Origin: an uncultured Acetatifactor sp.
Lineage (GTDB): Bacteria; Bacillota; Clostridia; Lachnospirales; Lachnospiraceae
Assembly (NCBI GenBank): GCA_934436435.1
Contig: CAKSAN010000005.1
Coordinates: forward strand, 62,001 to 126,000
Reading direction: 5' to 3'
Length of the DNA: 64,000 bases
This document shows, piece by piece, positions 42,516 to 51,980 of the stretch (its first letter is position 1; every line of letters starts with the position of its first letter). The notes under the pieces are model-generated. The model had not been told where the DNA came from and did not search any database. It saw only the letters and a program-made list of their open reading frames with translations. The translations under genes and the position numbers were made by a program.

Positions 42516-44438
42516 TTACTGTATGAACTCAAAAATAATATTTTCTTCTGCATCCCCCTTTACCGTTATATTTTTTCCTTTCCAGGTAATATCTATCTGT
42601 TCGGAAAGAATAGAATCCCTGCCTTCCTTTCCGTAGAGGAAAATCTTATTTTTTCCATCCTGTTCCATTTGGATTGTTGTTCCGGATTTTACATAAACCG
42701 GGAATTTGCTCTCAGGATCTGTGTCTATCCATTTTTTTCCTTCATAGCACTTATTCGTAAAGAAATCAAACCATGGTCCTTCCGGCAGATACACCTTTCT
42801 GGATGTCTGATTTTCTTCCATAAAGGGAGCTACCAACATACTATTTCCAAACAGGTATTCATCCTCTAAATTAATAACATTGCTATCTTCCTGAAAATCA
42901 TATACCAAAGGGCGCATCATAGGTTTACTTTCTTTTACTGCAATTTGCGCTATTTGATAAATGTAGGGAATAAGTTCTTCCCTAAGTGTATGCCAGTAAC
43001 GCATCTCATCAATAAATTCCGGCTGTCCGTAGGCCAGAGCTACATTCCAGGGACTTCTTTCATTATTTCCATCACTTCCCGGCATCAGTTCCCTGAACTG
43101 ACCTCCATCCGGTTCCGAATGCCATTGCATTACGGGGGAAAATACTGCCATTTGCGTAGATCGTCTGTACAAATCAATACTTGGAAGCGGTCCTGCAAAT
43201 CCACCAATATCAAAACTCCAAAAAAGAATACCACTCATGGCTGCTGAAAGGGCTGCCCGCAAGACATTCTTTAATTCATCATTGGTTGACTGATGGTCTC
43301 CTGCCCATAAAATAGGAGTTCCGGAAGCTCCTGCATATCCTGCTCTGCTAAACAGCACTTGTTCTTCCGATATTTCATTACTGTACGCATTCACATAGTC
43401 CTGACAATACTGATTCTTACCTTCTGCTCCACTTGTTCCATCCGAAAAATTCACTTCTTTGGAATAGATGAACTCTCCACCATCCGTCTTGAATCCATCC
43501 ACGCCAATATCTGACAGGTATTTTCTTTTTTGGAACCAGAACTTCCTCGTCTCTTCTTTTGTGAAATCCGGAAGATAAGATCCTTCAAACCAATTGCCTG
43601 TCGGTATCTCATAAGGTGATCCGGATTTATTCATTATGAGCAATCCATGCTCTAATGCATATTCCTTGTCCAAGTCAAGTTGTTCCGATACTCTTCCCGG
43701 TTCCATTCCCTTAAAAACGGGAATTTGCCAAAGCACCAGCTTTTTTCCTTTTTTGTGAAGTCTCTCGATCATTCGTTTAGGATTTTTCCAGTGTTTACTA
43801 TTACTAAAATCAAAATCATCATAGGAAAAGCCTTCTGCTGACTTCTTCGGTACATAGTCGGCTCCGTTCCAAATATAGAAAGTTGCTTCATCACTCCATG
43901 CTTCCAATACAATAACACTGGCAGGGAAATGATATTTTTCCAATTCCTCAAGTAATCTGTCTACATCTGCTTCAGAGTTCCAATGATTCGCGGATGCCCA
44001 TATTCCAAATGCATAGCGAGGTGGTGTCTGCGGTGCTTTAAACATACTGGTATAATCGCGAATAATCTCACCTATTGTCCCCGTAAATACATAAACTTTG
44101 GCTTCCCCCGGTATCTGACACCGTATTTCATTATCTAGTGTGATTGTCGTTTTCTTCTTTGTCTCAATATAAATACCCAGTCCCGAATCTGTCACGAAAA
44201 AAGGAGTCACGCAGTAGCTGATATTTCCCTGATTACAGAATTTTTCTATCACCTGTGTCTCTACCGACTTTCCTTTCTGGTTCACTGCATCGAATTTCTC
44301 GCCCAAGCCATATGCACCTTTATAATCCACGTTAATGATTAATTGTGTACCGTCTTTGCGTTCTATCTCCGCATAGGAACCATTTGCCAGTAATATTTTT
44401 TTATTATATTCCTGATCTTTTATTGTTTCTAAAATCAT
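42516..44438 (-). CDS. GH31 family alpha-glycosidase (YicI-like)
   Basis: This 640-residue cytoplasmic GH31 enzyme shows YGLGEKFDAVNQKG, FGIWASANHW, the nucleophile Asp319 in GVDGFKTDGGE, LFSRAGYAGASGT and the acid/base Asp381 in WAGDHQS, then LFWSFDIGGF. The KTDGGE form of the nucleophile motif is closer to YicI-type alpha-xylosidases and related alpha-glucosidases than to the enzyme at 37327-39321. Its ATG overlaps the LacI stop by 4 bp. The substrate is unknown; the second GH31 suggests alpha-glucosides with or without xylose. Confidence 0.9.
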   Translation of the reverse strand: MILETIKDQEYNKKILLANGSYAEIERKDGTQLIINVDYKGAYGLGEKFDAVNQKGKSVETQVIEKFCNQGNISYCVTPFFVTDSGLGIYIETKKKTTITLDNEIRCQIPGEAKVYVFTGTIGEIIRDYTSMFKAPQTPPRYAFGIWASANHWNSEADVDRLLEELEKYHFPASVIVLEAWSDEATFYIWNGADYVPKKSAEGFSYDDFDFSNSKHWKNPKRMIERLHKKGKKLVLWQIPVFKGMEPGRVSEQLDLDKEYALEHGLLIMNKSGSPYEIPTGNWFEGSYLPDFTKEETRKFWFQKRKYLSDIGVDGFKTDGGEFIYSKEVNFSDGTSGAEGKNQYCQDYVNAYSNEISEEQVLFSRAGYAGASGTPILWAGDHQSTNDELKNVLRAALSAAMSGILFWSFDIGGFAGPLPSIDLYRRSTQMAVFSPVMQWHSEPDGGQFRELMPGSDGNNERSPWNVALAYGQPEFIDEMRYWHTLREELIPYIYQIAQIAVKESKPMMRPLVYDFQEDSNVINLEDEYLFGNSMLVAPFMEENQTSRKVYLPEGPWFDFFTNKCYEGKKWIDTDPESKFPVYVKSGTTIQMEQDGKNKIFLYGKEGRDSILSEQIDITWKGKNITVKGDAEENIIFEFIQ

Positions 44439-45466
44439 AATATCTCCGTTCTTTTTCTTACACTTTGTCTTTCAATTAGTTTTATAGGAAATACTTCTTC
44501 CACTTTTTCCATCTGGGGATTTTCAATGTTCTCAATTAATATTTCAACAGCTCTTTCTCCTTTTGCTGAAATAGGTTGTTTTACCGTAGTGAGCCCGGGA
44601 GTCGTATACTTGGAAATATCCAAATCATCAAATCCTATGATGGATATATCCTCCGGAACATGAACGCCTTGTTCATAAAATCCCTTCATCAGTCCAATTG
44701 CAAGGACATCCGCTGTCGCTACCACTGCAGTAATATCTGCCTTGTTACTTGCAAACCACTTTGCAGCATTAACTCCGCTTTCATAATCAACTGTCGCTTC
44801 ATAAAGATTTTCCTTCTGAAATTCCAGTCCATTCTGCTCAATGGCTCTCAGAAAACCACTGTATCGCTTCTGCATAACACCGTCTTCCTGAAGATGTCCG
44901 GTTACCATTGCAATCTTTTTATGGCCTTGACGAATTACAAATTCTGTAGCAAGATAGGAGCAATTCTCATCATCAATTCTTAGTTTATGAAAATAGTCAT
45001 ATTTACAATAACTATCAATTAGCACTACCGGTACATCCAGTGTTTTTAATTCACTAAAAAACTGATTCTGATAAGTACCAATAATAATGACTCCAGCCAA
45101 ATTTCGTTCCTGAATCAGCTGAAGATAATCTTCTGTTACATCCGTAGCAGAAATAATTACATGGTATCCTCTCTGTCTTGCAGCATACTCTATACTACCC
45201 AGTAATTCACTGTAAAAAATATTATGAAACATCAGTTTACTGCCAGGCTCTGTCTGTGGCACAACCACTCCCAACAATTTCGTGTCTTTCACAGTCAGTC
45301 CCCGTGCATTCAAATCCGGCACGAATCCAAGCTCGTCAATTACTGTCAGAATCTTTTGCTTTGTTTCTTCGGATACTTTTTTCTTTCCGTTTAATACATA
45401 AGATACCGTCGCTACAGACACATTTGATGCTGCTGCAACATCCCTGATGGTCACTCTGTTTTTCAT
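44435..45466 (-). CDS. LacI-family transcriptional repressor
   Basis: This 343-residue regulator has the N-terminal helix-turn-helix and hinge (VTIRDVAAASNVSVATVSYVL, quoted as VTIRDVAAASNVS and TVSYVLNGKKKVS) and a periplasmic-binding-protein-like effector domain ending in GLTTVKQPI and the C-terminal face. The start at 45466 gives the usual three or four residues before VTIRD; longer starts at 45481 and 45490 are possible because no strong ribosome site is visible. It is the first gene of the operon it likely controls, with a perfect operator over its own promoter. The inducer is unknown. Confidence 0.92.
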   Translation of the reverse strand: MKNRVTIRDVAAASNVSVATVSYVLNGKKKVSEETKQKILTVIDELGFVPDLNARGLTVKDTKLLGVVVPQTEPGSKLMFHNIFYSELLGSIEYAARQRGYHVIISATDVTEDYLQLIQERNLAGVIIIGTYQNQFFSELKTLDVPVVLIDSYCKYDYFHKLRIDDENCSYLATEFVIRQGHKKIAMVTGHLQEDGVMQKRYSGFLRAIEQNGLEFQKENLYEATVDYESGVNAAKWFASNKADITAVVATADVLAIGLMKGFYEQGVHVPEDISIIGFDDLDISKYTTPGLTTVKQPISAKGERAVEILIENIENPQMEKVEEVFPIKLIERQSVRKRTEIL

Positions 45467-45500
45467 ACTTTCTCTTTTCATACATTTCATTATGCGTTTT

Positions 45501-45545
45501 GTTAACCGGTTAACTAAATTATATTCTATTATCCACTAATGTCAA
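45501..45545 (-). promoter_or_regulatory. lacI operon promoter with perfect LacI operator
   Basis: Minus-strand TTGACA (45540-45545) lies 16 bp from a perfect TATAAT (45518-45523). The palindrome GTTAACCGGTTAAC (45501-45514) starts 3 bp after the -10, over the transcription start. A repressor here would block its own transcription, so the operon is autoregulated. It has the CG-centred dyad typical of LacI-family sites. Confidence 0.85.
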
Positions 45546-45839
45546 TTATTTTTCCTAAAAATATATTTTTTTGGATAAAATAGACAAACATTATATTTTT
45601 ATTTTATAGATATTTCACGATGTTTCTACTTTAGTGTGATTCATAATACCTTTTTCATCATCTTCTCTCTTATTTACTTAATGATATTTTTTATCATCAA
45701 GGCGTTATCTTGATTTTTTACGGTATTTCTGCTATTCTAAATATTAATCTATTATTTTGTATCGTACTTATGTATCCGTATATTTGAGAGTGAACATTAC
45801 AGTACGATATACCATGTTTGGGAAGGGTATGGTTACTAC
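45546..45839. other. AT-rich intergenic region with one inverted repeat
   Basis: About 290 bp of AT-rich DNA separate the lacI promoter from the DtxR-type gene. The only structure I see is ATCGTAC (45761-45767) inverted as GTACGAT (45802-45808), 34 bp apart, just upstream of that gene. It could be a regulatory dyad. I see no coding potential. Confidence 0.4.
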
Positions 45840-46205
45840 ATGAAAATACAGGAATCCGCTGAGAATTATCTGGAAACGATCTTAGTACTGAAGAAAAAGA
45901 ACGGTGTTGTCCGTTCCATTGATATTGCCAACGATCTGGGCGTGTCCAAGCCCAGCGTCAGCGTAGCCATGAAGAATCTCCGCAACGGAGAATATATTGA
46001 GATGGATAAGGACGGCTACATCACCTTATTGGATAAGGGACTGGAAATTGCGGAAAAAATTTACGAGCGTCACACTTTCCTCACCGACTGGCTGACCTCC
46101 ATCGGTGTGAACCCGGCTGTGGCCGCCGAGGATGCCTGCCGGATCGAGCATGTGATCAGCGCAGAGACTTTCTCCGCCATGAAAAAGACTCTTAAGACAA
46201 AATAA
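45840..46205 (+). CDS. DtxR/MntR-family metal-dependent regulator, short form
   Basis: This 121-residue protein has an N-terminal winged helix (ESAENYLETILVLKKKNG, then VRSIDIANDLGVSKPSVSVAM) and the start of the metal-binding dimer domain (IYERHTFLTDWLTSIGV, EDACRIEHVISAETFSAM) with the expected Glu, His and Cys ligands. It lacks the C-terminal SH3-like domain of full DtxR. It may bind the TTAG/CTAA palindromes of the Feo operon, 9 kb away. The start follows GGGAAGGG at a rather long spacing. A terminator follows. Confidence 0.88.
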   Translation: MKIQESAENYLETILVLKKKNGVVRSIDIANDLGVSKPSVSVAMKNLRNGEYIEMDKDGYITLLDKGLEIAEKIYERHTFLTDWLTSIGVNPAVAAEDACRIEHVISAETFSAMKKTLKTK

Positions 46206-46229
46206 TTTAAGATGGTATGAGAAAATAAG

Positions 46230-46269
46230 ACTCCCGGAGTGACTTTGATATCACTCCGGGAGTTTTTTT
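46230..46269 (+). terminator. Rho-independent terminator
   Basis: ACTCCCGGAGTGA and TCACTCCGGGAGT form a perfect 13-bp stem around an 8-nt loop, followed by TTTTTTT. It ends the DtxR-type gene and lies 38 bp from the end of the convergent MATE gene. Confidence 0.95.
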
Positions 46270-46307
46270 CACTCGCAGCCGCTTGTTTTTCCCTGAGGCT
46301 CATTACA

Positions 46308-47660
46308 TTATATCTTAATAGATACCCATTTTCCCTGCCGGAAGCGGATCGAGGCAAACAGGAACCGGGATACCTGATCTGCCAGAACGCCCATCCAGAT
46401 ACCGGTCATACCCAGTCCCAGGGTAAATCCGAAGAGATAGGAAGCTGCCGTACGGATCAGGGTCACGCTGATCGTGGAAGCCACCGCCGTATAGGCCGTA
46501 TCCCCTGCGCCCCGCAAGCAGCCCATATAAATGACCTGGGACACCTGAAACAGCACAATGATGCAGATGCAGTGGATGATATTCACACCGTAGGCCACGA
46601 TGTTTTCCTCCCGGAAGAACATCCGGTAAATGGTCTCTCCTCCAAAGAAATAAACCACGGCCAGCGCCACGGAAATTCCAAGACCGATGCGACGGCAAAT
46701 GGCACCGTAGCTTTTCGCTTTGTCCGGCGCGCCCTCTCCCAGACTCCTGCCGATGAGCGCTACCGCCGCCACCTGCATACCATCGCCAAAGGAAAAGGTA
46801 AGACCAAGGATATTCATGCCGACCTGATGTGCCGCCATGGCTTCTGTGCCCATTTTGGCTGCCATCATGGCCGTAGACATAAAGCCCACACGCATCAGTA
46901 CCTGCTCAATGAAAACAGAATAACTGACCTTGATAATCTCCATGAGGGGTTCCAGCCGCAAGCGGATATGATGCTCGATCATATAGGGAATGCTGATAAA
47001 ACCCTCCTTGGGGCAGATAGATGCTATGCTCATGACGCATGCCACCACCGTACCGAAGACCGTGGCAATGGCCGCTCCGGTAATTCCCAGTGCCGGGAAC
47101 CCGAAATGTCCGTTTATCAGCAGATAGTTACCTCCGATATTCACCAGATTGGAGATCAGGTTCGTCCGCAGGGCGATCATGGTATTTCCCGCGCCGCGCT
47201 GTGCAGCGTTGATGCCCATGGACAATACGTTGAAGATCATGCCGCCCATGATGATCCGGTAATACCTCGCCGCCATGGCGTGGGTATCTTCATTGGAGCC
47301 GCAGAACTCGATGATCGGATCCGCAAATCCCACGGTCAGGGCGCTGATGAGGATTGCCGCCACAATGCAGAACACGATGGTCATAACCAGAATCTCATTG
47401 GCCGCCTGCTGCCGCTTTTCCCCGAAACGTCTCGCCACCAGAGCAGAGATCGCCACATTGGCAGCAATGAACAGTGCCAGTCCCAAGAATTTCGGCTGCG
47501 TGGTCAGACCCACCGCCGCCACCGCGTTTGCCCCCAGTGAGCTCACCATAAAGGTATCCACCATACCCGCCAGTGCGATAAAAAAGGATTCACAGACCGC
47601 CGGCCACGCCAGCCGGACCGCCTCCCTGGTCAGGGAACCCTGTGTATTTTCCTTACTCAT
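46308..47660 (-). CDS. MATE-family efflux transporter
   Basis: This 450-residue membrane protein has twelve hydrophobic segments and the MATE repeat features: AWPAVCESFFIALAGMVDTFMVSSLG at the N-terminus (quoted in part: ESFFIALAGMVDTFMVS), QRGAGNTMIALR in the first half and GCLRGAGDTAYTA in the second. MATE proteins export drugs or metabolites using sodium or proton gradients. The start follows AAAGG. No regulator is adjacent except the DtxR-type gene on the opposite strand. Confidence 0.93.
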   Translation of the reverse strand: MSKENTQGSLTREAVRLAWPAVCESFFIALAGMVDTFMVSSLGANAVAAVGLTTQPKFLGLALFIAANVAISALVARRFGEKRQQAANEILVMTIVFCIVAAILISALTVGFADPIIEFCGSNEDTHAMAARYYRIIMGGMIFNVLSMGINAAQRGAGNTMIALRTNLISNLVNIGGNYLLINGHFGFPALGITGAAIATVFGTVVACVMSIASICPKEGFISIPYMIEHHIRLRLEPLMEIIKVSYSVFIEQVLMRVGFMSTAMMAAKMGTEAMAAHQVGMNILGLTFSFGDGMQVAAVALIGRSLGEGAPDKAKSYGAICRRIGLGISVALAVVYFFGGETIYRMFFREENIVAYGVNIIHCICIIVLFQVSQVIYMGCLRGAGDTAYTAVASTISVTLIRTAASYLFGFTLGLGMTGIWMGVLADQVSRFLFASIRFRQGKWVSIKI

Positions 47661-47846
47661 ATCTTATTACCTTTCTGTCTTGTAAATTTTGTCTGTATTT
47701 TTTGTAAGTTCCATCTGTATTATAGCATAGCTGCTTACAGCAATTGCAAGAGTCACTTTTTATGGCTGCACAGAGCATAATGGAGTGAATTTATGCATAG
47801 ACTGTGTATGGACCATATGATGTCATATTTTTCACAGGAGGCCACC

Positions 47847-48320
47847 ATGAACCTAAAAAATATCCACTGGAAAAATCTCATTACCGCCGTTGCCATTCCA
47901 CTTGCCGTGGGCGGACTCTCCGCCTGGGTCACAAGAAAAGGCATGAAGGCTTTCGAAGCCGTGGCACAGCCACCCCTGACGCCACCCATGTGGGTCTTTC
48001 CGGTGGTCTGGAGCATCCTGTTTATCCTCATGGGCATCGCTTCCTATCTTGTCGTCATGCAAAAGGGCGAGGACACGAAAGCCCTCACCCTGTATGCCGT
48101 ACAGCTTATCTTCAATTTTTTCTGGTCCGTCTGGTTCTTCAACCTGGGATGGTATCTTTTCGCCTTTTTATGGCTTGTTGTCCTGTGGATACTGATCCTT
48201 GCCACCATGCGGGCCTTCGCGAAGATCTCCAAACCCGCTGCATGGCTGATGCTGCCCTATTTGCTGTGGGTTACGTTCGCAGGGTATCTGAACCTTGGGG
48301 TGTGGTGGCTGAACCGGTGA
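47847..48320 (+). CDS. tspO: TspO/MBR family protein
   Basis: This 157-residue membrane protein has five helices and the TspO motifs WVTRKGMKAF, QPPLTPPMWVFPVVW and FNFFWSVWFFNLGWYLF, rich in tryptophan. TspO proteins bind porphyrins and are linked to tetrapyrrole or stress signalling. The start at 47847 follows AGGAGGCCACC; the longer frame begins 54 bp upstream without a ribosome site. It converges on the lipoprotein gene at 48333. Confidence 0.92.
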   Translation: MNLKNIHWKNLITAVAIPLAVGGLSAWVTRKGMKAFEAVAQPPLTPPMWVFPVVWSILFILMGIASYLVVMQKGEDTKALTLYAVQLIFNFFWSVWFFNLGWYLFAFLWLVVLWILILATMRAFAKISKPAAWLMLPYLLWVTFAGYLNLGVWWLNR

Positions 48321-48332
48321 CAGAGGGGCCGC

Positions 48333-49226
48333 TTACTGCACTTCGATCACATAATCGTAGCTGTAGGTATGGACATACAATTTGTCATCCTTCTCTGCCA
48401 TGAGGTCCGGCATTTTTTTCAGGAGCAGGCGGCCGATCACTTCTCCAGTGTTTTTATCCAGCTGGTAGAGGTAATCGTCCTCTGCGGTAAAGCCATAACC
48501 ACAGAAGATCACATCTCCTTCTACGAGGAAGTTCATGCTGTTATAGGTCTGGTCAGCGCTCCGCCACAGCAGCTTCTCATTTTCCAAATCATAGGCGAAC
48601 ATAAAACAGGTGTCCGGCTGGGCATAGCCGTTCATCACCGATGCCCCGTAAAAGATCCCGTTCTCAAGCCGGGCATTATTGCCGTTGACGTACCATTTGT
48701 CTGTGGGATATTCCAGTACATACAGGCAGTTCTCGCCGTCAAAAATACTGAGTTTCCCGTCATTCCACTGGTAAGTGTAGTTCTCATCATAGAAGCAGTC
48801 CCAGTTTTCACCGATCATGGGGAGATCAATGTCTTCGGATGCGTTGTACCATTCATACGCCATGGTAACATTGTTGTTCGTCTCGGACAGAATCTTCAGG
48901 GAGTAGGGCTGTGCAGGTGTCCCCTCCGGGTGAAATTCCGTAATCCCGGTGAAATCTATGGTGACTTCTTTGGGAGCAACAGCAACCTCCTGGGACGAAG
49001 CTTCCGTGGAAACGCTGAATGTTTCTGATGTATCTATCGTGGCAGCCTCTGTGGAAGGAGCCGTAGTCCCCGTGGCGTTCTCCGCATCTCCGACCGCAGC
49101 CTCTGCGCCTGCGGCAGACTGGCTCTCCGGCGCCGCATTCTCTGTCACGACGGTCTCTCCTGCGCCGCAGCCGGTCAACAGACAGGCGGTCAGCGCCAAT
49201 GCTGTTAATTTATATTGTTTTTTCAT
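48333..49226 (-). CDS. Lipoprotein with PQQ-like beta-propeller repeats
   Basis: This 297-residue protein has a lipobox CLLTGC, a long Ala/Glu/Thr-rich linker (about 23-85), and a C-terminal region with PQQ-like blades: FMFAYDLENEKLLWRS and YLYQLDKNTGEVIGRLL. It should be anchored outside the cell. It begins 36 bp after the BlaR1-RCC1 gene stop on the same strand and is probably cotranscribed with blaI-blaR. No function is known; a structural or ligand-binding role beside the sensor is an inference. Confidence 0.75.
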   Translation of the reverse strand: MKKQYKLTALALTACLLTGCGAGETVVTENAAPESQSAAGAEAAVGDAENATGTTAPSTEAATIDTSETFSVSTEASSQEVAVAPKEVTIDFTGITEFHPEGTPAQPYSLKILSETNNNVTMAYEWYNASEDIDLPMIGENWDCFYDENYTYQWNDGKLSIFDGENCLYVLEYPTDKWYVNGNNARLENGIFYGASVMNGYAQPDTCFMFAYDLENEKLLWRSADQTYNSMNFLVEGDVIFCGYGFTAEDDYLYQLDKNTGEVIGRLLLKKMPDLMAEKDDKLYVHTYSYDYVIEVQ

Positions 49227-49262
49227 AAATACTCTCCTTCTGACATTTCTCCCCTCAGTTCC

Positions 49263-51980
49263 TCAATATCCCATCAATAATACGCCCTTCCGCTCCTGTT
49301 GTCCATCAGAAGCTTCTGCCGTCAGCTGCTCCTCGGTGATGACTGTGACTTTACCCTGAGATACCGTGAACCAGTAGGTGATTCCCTGCGCGGTATCCAC
49401 ATACTTCCAGTTCTCCCATGGGTTATCCCCCGCGGGGGTAACCAGCGTCAGTGTGCCGCCTGCATCGGCAACGATCTGCTGTACTTCCTCCAAGGTAGTC
49501 TCATCGACAGTAAATCTTTCGTCCCGGCTGCTGCCGGTCTGGATCACGATCCCCTTCAGCCCGCCATCGTCCGCAAAATAGCAGCGGTACCGGCTGTCTT
49601 CAATATAAATTCCATCGTCTTCTCCGCCGACGAAGAATTGCAGTCCCGCATACGTGCACAGTGACCGGACATCCTCTCTGGACATTCCCCAGGTGAATTC
49701 CGCCAGGATCTCTCTGTTATACTCCGTAGAATAGACGACCGCCCGCACCGGCACAAAGCCGAACGATGCACGGTGAGAACCCGCCTGCGCCAGATCCCCG
49801 TCCACAACCGTCGTCACGGAATCTTTGCCAAGGTTCTCCCCGGCTGCCAGCAGTGTTCCGTCCTGCAGCAGCGCAAAATTATCAAAACTGTAGGAATGCA
49901 CTGCCCAGCTTAAGTTCTCCAGTTCCGTATCCATTCCATCATCGTTTTGCCGGATTGCCTCCAGCCATACCATACTGACATTTTCCAGCACTTTCTCCGG
50001 TGCCCAGACGAAATCATGAACATTCTCACTCTTCGCGACACCACACTGTCCGAAGATGTTCAGCCCCCACATGTATAAGTCGCCGGTCTCCGTGATTGCC
50101 GCACCGTTCCAGGTACTGATATCTACATACACACAATGATCCAATACCTTGTGGGGTTCCAGATACATCATTTTCACCGGATTGCCCGTATTCTCCTCTA
50201 CTGTCCAGTAGGCATCGTAATCGCTACCGTAGGTACTGGTGGTCGTCCGCATCTGTCCCCACCAGTAGACACTTCCGTCCTCCTGTAATGCAACGATTGC
50301 TTCCCGGCCGGCTCTGGCATATCTCACATTCTCCATCAATAACACCGGGGTGCACACACGGTCATTATCGTCATCGCTGTACACCTGTTTCACGGAATCT
50401 TTCCCTAACAGAAGCCCTGCCATATTCAGCCCCATGCCGTAAAGTTTTCCATCCTCCGTCAGATAGATGCAGAAATTGTTATTCAGATTGGCATCCACTA
50501 AGACCACATGATCCGCGATCCGGACCGCATCAAACTTTCCCATGTCCAGATCCGTCTCGTAGCTGCCGTTTCCAAGCTGTCCGTTCTGATTGTAGCCGCT
50601 GCCCCATAGAACACCGTCCGCGTCAATATAATAATGATTCCATGCCGTGGCACGGTCTGTGATATAGTGCTCCTCGATCCGAAGCGGACTGCTCACCTGC
50701 AGATCCTCCGCCCGGCGGATATAGAATGCCGGCAGATCCTGTCCGTCTGCCTCTGTCTGAGTATCTCCGGCATTCCCATTTTCTGCGGTCTCACCCTCCG
50801 CAGTTTCCCCGGAAATTGCACCATTTTGTTCCGAATCCTGTGCTGTCCCAGCCCTCTGCTGTGTGAGTAACACCAGCGCTACAATGACACACAGCTCCAC
50901 CGCCAGCGCCGCAAGCTTCCCCGCGGTCTTACGGCATTTTAAAATATGCCGGATCCTGCCCCGGATGTCACCTTCATCAAAGCACACCGGTGCCGCAAAT
51001 ATCCTGCGTGCGGTCGTATCGGTTGCCATGGATAACAGTACGGCGGCATATTCCTGCCGGCCCTCCAACTCCAGATGTTCCGTCACTGCCTCATCACAGG
51101 CTTTTTCCATATCACAGCACAGCAGATAATATGCCAGCCAGACCACCGGATTCATCCAATGCACGATGCTGATCAGATAGGCCAGTATTTTCCACAGATA
51201 GTCCCGGTGGCGCAGGTGGATCCGCTCATGCTGTAAAACACAGTCATAGAATTCCGGCTTCATCTCCACCGGCAGATAGACCTGCGGCCGCAGGATCCCG
51301 AATACCATCGGTGTACGGATGCCGTCCACGTAACAGACTCCCTCCTCCCCGGGAAGGCATTCTGCCAGACGACGCTTCATTCTTACATAAGAGAAAATAA
51401 AATACGTGAGAAAACAGGGGATTCCTGCCAGCCACAGGTATCTGACTGCAAATATCACCCGTGTAAAGGCAGACGCTGCCAAAAACGTGGCTGTTGCTCC
51501 GGTGGACTGTGCGTCTGTCACAGGGAACGCATCCGATCCTGTTTTAGGATTCGCACTCTGGCCTGTCGTTGCATCTGTCCCGGTTGTCTGCTCCGACAAG
51601 GTACTCTGTTCTGTCCCGGTCGCCTGCCCCGTCATAGCCTCCTGTTCCGGCAAAGTGCTCTGTCCCAGTGTAACATTTTGCTCCGGCACAGCACTTTGCC
51701 CCAACACGATACCCGTCCCAAGTCCCGTTACCACCGTCGGACCGTCCGCACTCACAGCAACCACCATCGACTCCAGCTGTGCCCGCCAGAATCCGTGCTC
51801 ATTCTGGATCTTCCATGGAAATATGAGATAGAAAAAAACGATCCCCCACAGCAGCACACAATACCGGTAGGAGATCCGCAATCCCCGGAATACCATCCGC
51901 AGAAGCAGCACGATTCCTATGATGATGCTTCCCTGAATGCTCATTCTGATCAGTATCTGCATCATTGCCATCCCTGTCAT
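49263..51980 (-). CDS. BlaR1-type M56 sensor protease with RCC1-like ectodomain
   Basis: This 905-residue protein has N-terminal membrane helices (about 17-30 and 40-56), a Gln/Thr-rich loop with repeated PEQ units (about 90-160), a third helix, and the M56 zinc protease with HERIH (His251, His255) and Glu297 in KACDEAV. A fourth helix (about 352-373) leads to an extracellular region. In classical BlaR1 this is a penicillin-binding domain; here it holds RCC1-like repeats (about 445-725; VLWGSGYNQNGQLGNGS, VYWWGQ, LYMWGLNIFGQCG) and a C-terminal beta domain. It overlaps blaI by 4 bp. The signal is unknown. Confidence 0.88.
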   Translation of the reverse strand: MTGMAMMQILIRMSIQGSIIIGIVLLLRMVFRGLRISYRYCVLLWGIVFFYLIFPWKIQNEHGFWRAQLESMVVAVSADGPTVVTGLGTGIVLGQSAVPEQNVTLGQSTLPEQEAMTGQATGTEQSTLSEQTTGTDATTGQSANPKTGSDAFPVTDAQSTGATATFLAASAFTRVIFAVRYLWLAGIPCFLTYFIFSYVRMKRRLAECLPGEEGVCYVDGIRTPMVFGILRPQVYLPVEMKPEFYDCVLQHERIHLRHRDYLWKILAYLISIVHWMNPVVWLAYYLLCCDMEKACDEAVTEHLELEGRQEYAAVLLSMATDTTARRIFAAPVCFDEGDIRGRIRHILKCRKTAGKLAALAVELCVIVALVLLTQQRAGTAQDSEQNGAISGETAEGETAENGNAGDTQTEADGQDLPAFYIRRAEDLQVSSPLRIEEHYITDRATAWNHYYIDADGVLWGSGYNQNGQLGNGSYETDLDMGKFDAVRIADHVVLVDANLNNNFCIYLTEDGKLYGMGLNMAGLLLGKDSVKQVYSDDDNDRVCTPVLLMENVRYARAGREAIVALQEDGSVYWWGQMRTTTSTYGSDYDAYWTVEENTGNPVKMMYLEPHKVLDHCVYVDISTWNGAAITETGDLYMWGLNIFGQCGVAKSENVHDFVWAPEKVLENVSMVWLEAIRQNDDGMDTELENLSWAVHSYSFDNFALLQDGTLLAAGENLGKDSVTTVVDGDLAQAGSHRASFGFVPVRAVVYSTEYNREILAEFTWGMSREDVRSLCTYAGLQFFVGGEDDGIYIEDSRYRCYFADDGGLKGIVIQTGSSRDERFTVDETTLEEVQQIVADAGGTLTLVTPAGDNPWENWKYVDTAQGITYWFTVSQGKVTVITEEQLTAEASDGQQERKGVLLMGY

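Noticed and set aside
46239..47540. 433-codon frame opposite the MATE gene
   Set aside because: Its composition (His, Arg, Gln and Asp rich) is typical of an antisense shadow, and the MATE protein on the other strand is clear.
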